Origin: Clostridiaceae bacterium
GTDB taxonomy: Bacteria > Bacillota > Clostridia > Saccharofermentanales > DTU023
Reading direction: 5' to 3'
Length of the DNA: 9,823 bases
Assembly: GCA_012798865.1 (NCBI GenBank)
Contig: JAAZMK010000171.1
Location: forward strand, 1-9,823
The position numbers and the translations under genes are program-made. Below, one piece after another: positions 7,534 to 9,823 of this stretch. How positions within the stretch are numbered: the first letter of the stretch is position 1; each line of letters opens with the position of its first letter. The notes beneath the pieces were generated by a model. The model saw nothing but the letters and a program-made list of their open reading frames with translations, had not been told where the DNA came from and did no database searches.

Positions 7534-7539
7534 CCTCCT
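7534..7539 (-). promoter_or_regulatory. malF ribosome binding site with very short spacing
   Basis: AGGAGG (minus strand 7539-7534) ends two bases before the ATG at 7531. The usual spacing is 5-9. No other in-frame start codon lies at a better distance, so the start stands, but initiation may be less efficient than for malE or malG. Confidence 0.55.
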
Positions 7540-7596
7540 ACTTTCTATCCCCGGACAAACCTGTAAATATTTCGCAAGCCCGGGCAGTAAGATGTG

Positions 7597-8049
7597 TCAT
7601 CTGTCCATTGGCACCAATTCAAATCGATGAATATTGATCACGACAAGAAAAAGTGCCACCAATAAAACAAGCGTCAAATACCAGAAGGCAGACGCTGTTT
7701 GATACGTAAGAAATTTATATCCGGTCGTTACCGCAATGATCGCTCCCCAGATCAAACGGTAAGTCAACGGTGTTCCGAGACGCGAAATACTGAAATATGT
7801 GTAAAGAGCGAGTGCGACAGGCACAAAGATGTCGAGCAGATAACGCGTAAGAATAAAAGCCGAATACTCTGCCGTCGTTGACTCAGGATTAAGCTCGAGC
7901 CAAACGCGATAGCCCTCTGGATTTGCGAACAACACCGTCTCCACCGTTGCAACCAGAATCAGCGCTGCGCAAAGTGATATTAAAACTGTCAGTTGACGAT
8001 TATGACGCTTTTCCTTCGCTTTTTGGCGAGGAAGTCGTTCACCCCTCAT
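7597..8049 (-). CDS. Four-helix membrane protein of unknown function in the mal operon
   Basis: I do not recognise this 150-residue protein. A basic N-terminus (MRGERLPRQKAKEKRHNR) precedes four hydrophobic stretches at about 20-41, 63-85, 94-115 and 119-140, and the protein ends in a short polar tail. The basic start suggests the N-terminus is cytoplasmic, so both ends would be inside. The ATG at 8049 has AGAGG (8060-8056) at 6 bases. It sits between the binding protein gene and malF, 65 bases before malF, on the same strand. It shows no permease EAA loop, no lipobox and no catalytic motif. Its place suggests an accessory, assembly or regulatory subunit of the transporter, perhaps working with the extra N-terminal part of MalF, but this is inference from position only. 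Confidence 0.8.
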   Translation of the reverse strand: MRGERLPRQKAKEKRHNRQLTVLISLCAALILVATVETVLFANPEGYRVWLELNPESTTAEYSAFILTRYLLDIFVPVALALYTYFSISRLGTPLTYRLIWGAIIAVTTGYKFLTYQTASAFWYLTLVLLVALFLVVINIHRFELVPMDR

Positions 8050-8126
8050 ACGAATCCTCTGTCTTGATCTTGCCGATATTGCCGGCAGTTAACTTTCCTG
8101 CCCACATCACATACAGTACTTAAGAA

Positions 8127-8159
8127 AAAGCAGGAGAACTGCGTGAGCTCTCCTGCTTT
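8127..8159 (-). terminator. Intrinsic terminator between malE and the downstream transporter genes
   Basis: AAAGCAGGAGA (8127-8137) pairs perfectly with TCTCCTGCTTT (8149-8159), an 11-bp stem with an 11-base loop. Read on the minus strand it begins 20 bases past the malE stop and is followed by TTCTTAAG, giving CTTTTTCTT. No promoter was recognised between it and the next gene, so it probably acts by partial read-through, making more binding protein than membrane components. It may also protect the malE mRNA 3' end. Confidence 0.85.
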
Positions 8160-8179
8160 CCGTTGTAGATGAAAGTCGA

Positions 8180-9559
8180 TTACTTCAGATCGACCATCAT
8201 GGCATCAAAGGATGCCTTGATCTCTGCGTATGCCGCTTCGACATTTGCAGGTGCAACACTATTCCATGACAGAACGGCATTCTTCCACGTATCCCAGACA
8301 GGCCCGAATTGCTGGAAGAGAGGTCTTCCGGGCGAGATCTTAAAGGAATCGATGACGGCGACGACGAGCTTCTTCTCGATTTCATCAAGGTCTGAAGCCT
8401 CATATGTCTCCGCGGGAACGTTTTCAAGAATCTTGCCTGTAGCTCTGAACAGCTCAACGAAATACTCGGGATTGACGAGCTCCGCAATCACAGCTTCTGC
8501 GAGTGCCACTTGATCCGGGTTCTCTTCGATACGAGGATTGATCGCCAGCCCCCAGCCGCCTTGCCAGTGCTTCATGGGCTTGCCGGCAACAGTGATCTGA
8601 CCGATCGGATAGATCTCGAGGTCTTCACCGTTGTTCGTCTTCTCAAGCATGGCACCGACTTCCCATGGGCCGCCGATGCGCAGAACGCCCTTGCCGCCGG
8701 TCGTAAACTGCTCGTCGATGTAGCCCCAGCCTGCTTCCGCGTCAAACAGCGTTGTATTCGCGTCGCGGTTGAGCTTCCAATACTCATAGAGAACGTTAAT
8801 GGCAGCTTGCTTCTCGGGTGCGAGATCGGCCCACTCTGCTGTCAAGTCAGTGACGAACGCATCGCCGTCTTCCTTGAGGAGCGCGATATCGGCTGAGTTG
8901 GTCAGCGCGACACCGAACCATGTGTCAAAAACAGGCAACAGTGCGTGTGCGGGATCCGCCACGTCTGCGAGTTCGACCGGCTTAGAGAGATCGATACCCT
9001 CCGCTTCAGCGTTCTTCACGTTGGCAAATGTCACGAGTGTCTCAATGTTGTAAGGAAACGCGAAATATTCGCCGTCCACATTGAACAGACCGCCGAGACC
9101 GGCGTCAAAATCGTCCCATCCACCAAGCTTATCCGCGATCGCTTTAGCATCAATGGCGCCGAGCAAATCACTGCTGACGAGTCCCGTCAGACGGTCGGCA
9201 GGGAGTGCGAAAAGATCCGCTACATCCGGGTTTGCCGCATCTGTGCTGCTGAGAGTGTCGAGATGGGTAAACGAAGCAACTTCTTTCAGGTTAATCGTCA
9301 CGTCAGGATTCGCGTCCGTCACGCGTTTAATCGCCGCCTCGTAATACTCCAACCATCCTTCTTCAACTTGGACAGTAATTTCCGCGGCATTCAGGCCACC
9401 GGTCGGCTCATCACCGCCAGGCTCCGTACCGGGATCGGAGACGCCCGGATCCTTGGCGGACTCCGATGCGGGCGGATCCGGAACTGCCGGCGGTCCACAA
9501 CCGACGAGAAGCGCAAGTACGACAATCAACGCAAAAATGATTGGTAATACTTTTTTCAT
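8180..9559 (-). CDS. malE: Maltodextrin-binding lipoprotein (ABC transporter substrate-binding protein)
   Basis: Extracellular receptor, anchored to the membrane by lipid, that delivers maltose or maltodextrins to MalF/MalG. The 459-residue precursor begins MKKVLPIIFALIVVLALLVGC, a signal peptide with lipobox LVGC, so lipidation is at C21. A Pro/Asp/Glu/Gly/Ser-rich spacer follows to about residue 55, then the binding domain starting near ITVQVEEGW. GGPWEVGAML and the tryptophan-rich W-x-G-G-W-G stretch fit family 1 solute-binding proteins of the MalE type; Trp residues commonly stack on sugar rings. The frame is open upstream to 9601, but the ATG at 9559 is chosen because AGGAGG stands 6 bases before it and the signal peptide starts there. 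It is the first gene of the operon, followed by a terminator. The sugar could be another alpha-glucan or oligosaccharide; malQ supports maltodextrin. Confidence 0.94.
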   Translation of the reverse strand: MKKVLPIIFALIVVLALLVGCGPPAVPDPPASESAKDPGVSDPGTEPGGDEPTGGLNAAEITVQVEEGWLEYYEAAIKRVTDANPDVTINLKEVASFTHLDTLSSTDAANPDVADLFALPADRLTGLVSSDLLGAIDAKAIADKLGGWDDFDAGLGGLFNVDGEYFAFPYNIETLVTFANVKNAEAEGIDLSKPVELADVADPAHALLPVFDTWFGVALTNSADIALLKEDGDAFVTDLTAEWADLAPEKQAAINVLYEYWKLNRDANTTLFDAEAGWGYIDEQFTTGGKGVLRIGGPWEVGAMLEKTNNGEDLEIYPIGQITVAGKPMKHWQGGWGLAINPRIEENPDQVALAEAVIAELVNPEYFVELFRATGKILENVPAETYEASDLDEIEKKLVVAVIDSFKISPGRPLFQQFGPVWDTWKNAVLSWNSVAPANVEAAYAEIKASFDAMMVDLK

Positions 9560-9565
9560 GAATTT

Positions 9566-9571
9566 CCTCCT
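9566..9571 (-). promoter_or_regulatory. malE ribosome binding site
   Basis: AGGAGG on the minus strand (9571-9566) lies 6 bases before the ATG at 9559. This fixes the malE start at the signal-peptide methionine rather than at the upstream start codon at 9601, which has no such site. A short pairing CTAT...ATAG upstream could partly hide it. Confidence 0.85.
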
Positions 9572-9600
9572 ATGGTTATATAGTTTTTTGATAACGAACA

Positions 9601-9658
9601 CTGTGAAGCCGACAATCCGTGCTTTAACTACCCTCCCACTGAACTGTCGACTTCATAG
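9601..9658 (-). promoter_or_regulatory. Long stem-loop in the malE 5' leader
   Basis: In the malE transcript, the arm at 9658-9645 (CTATGAAGTCGACA) pairs with the arm at 9614-9601 (TGTCGGCTTCACAG) over 14 positions with one G-U pair and one A-C mismatch. The 30-base loop includes GGGAGGG. It falls within the roughly 120-base leader predicted from the promoter at 9686-9714. No T-run follows, so it is not a simple terminator. It could be an operator at the DNA level, an mRNA-stabilising structure, or part of a regulatory leader. It matches no riboswitch I recognise. Confidence 0.45.
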
Positions 9659-9685
9659 CTCGCTAACATTTAACAGACGACATTC

Positions 9686-9714
9686 ATTATATACAAATAT
9701 AATATAAACAACAA
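9686..9714 (-). promoter_or_regulatory. Sigma-A-type promoter of the malE operon
   Basis: On the minus strand TTGTTG (9714-9709) and a perfect TATAAT (9691-9686) are 17 bases apart, in a very AT-rich stretch. The predicted start of transcription is near 9679, leaving a leader of about 120 bases before malE. I saw no clear catabolite-repression (cre) site or LacI-family operator. A short AAAC-GGGT-GTTT inverted repeat at 9749-9760 lies upstream and is only a weak operator candidate. Confidence 0.7.
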
Positions 9715-9803
9715 GAGAAAATTACATAACTGCATGTATTTTGCCATAAAACGGGTGTTTGTTCCGACCCTTTAACAACAAAACAAACCGTAAAATCGAT
9801 GTT

Positions 9804-9809
9804 TTGACA
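9804..9809 (+). promoter_or_regulatory. Consensus -35 box of a possible divergent promoter
   Basis: TTGACA on the plus strand is a perfect -35 hexamer. Its -10 would fall near 9827, outside the window. It would drive a gene to the right, divergent from malE, where a maltose regulator of the LacI type is often found. A single hexamer is weak evidence. Confidence 0.25.
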
Positions 9810-9823
9810 AATCGGTCATTACT

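Noticed and set aside
8039..8107. 22-codon open frame on the minus strand overlapping the start of the four-helix gene
   Set aside because: No ribosome binding site precedes its ATG and nothing in the peptide suggests a leader role; likely chance.
9648..9680. Possible catabolite-repression (cre) site in the malE leader, minus strand TGTTAGCGAGCTAT
   Set aside because: It has the central CG but about four mismatches to the cre consensus, including the closing CA.

Overview
The window looks like part of a chromosome from a low-to-moderate GC Firmicute, probably a clostridial lineage. The signs are AGGAGG-type ribosome binding sites, a sigma-A-like promoter, a lipoprotein sugar-binding protein, and closest resemblance to Firmicutes maltodextrin transporters. 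No species can be named from the sequence alone.

Layout. Positions 1-520 have no convincing gene. They hold a tight cluster of DnaA-box-like 9-mers (77-189) resembling an oriC or dnaA-upstream region, plus a GNRA-capped hairpin (426-453). A 4-alpha-glucanotransferase gene (malQ, minus strand) fills 521-2098. A lone citrate lyase ligase-type gene (citC, plus strand) lies at 2257-3369. It converges on the transporter genes across a strong bidirectional-looking hairpin terminator (3403-3432).

From 9559 down to 3468 on the minus strand runs a maltose/maltodextrin ABC transporter operon: lipoprotein binding protein (malE), an unrecognised four-helix membrane protein, permease malF, permease malG, ATPase malK. 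A sigma-A-type promoter precedes malE at 9686-9714. A hairpin terminator with a T-rich tail (8127-8159) separates malE from the rest and probably lets malE be made in excess. malF and malG overlap by ATGA, and the malK ribosome binding site overlaps the malG stop, so these are probably translationally coupled.

Working together: MalE captures maltodextrin outside the membrane, MalF/MalG form the channel, MalK powers it, and MalQ rearranges the imported glucans in the cytoplasm. The odd parts are a roughly 270-residue charged coiled-coil extension on MalF, the unknown four-helix membrane protein beside it, a long stem-loop in the malE leader, and the solitary citC. No transcriptional regulator lies in the window, but a perfect TTGACA pointing outward at the right edge hints at a divergent gene beyond it.
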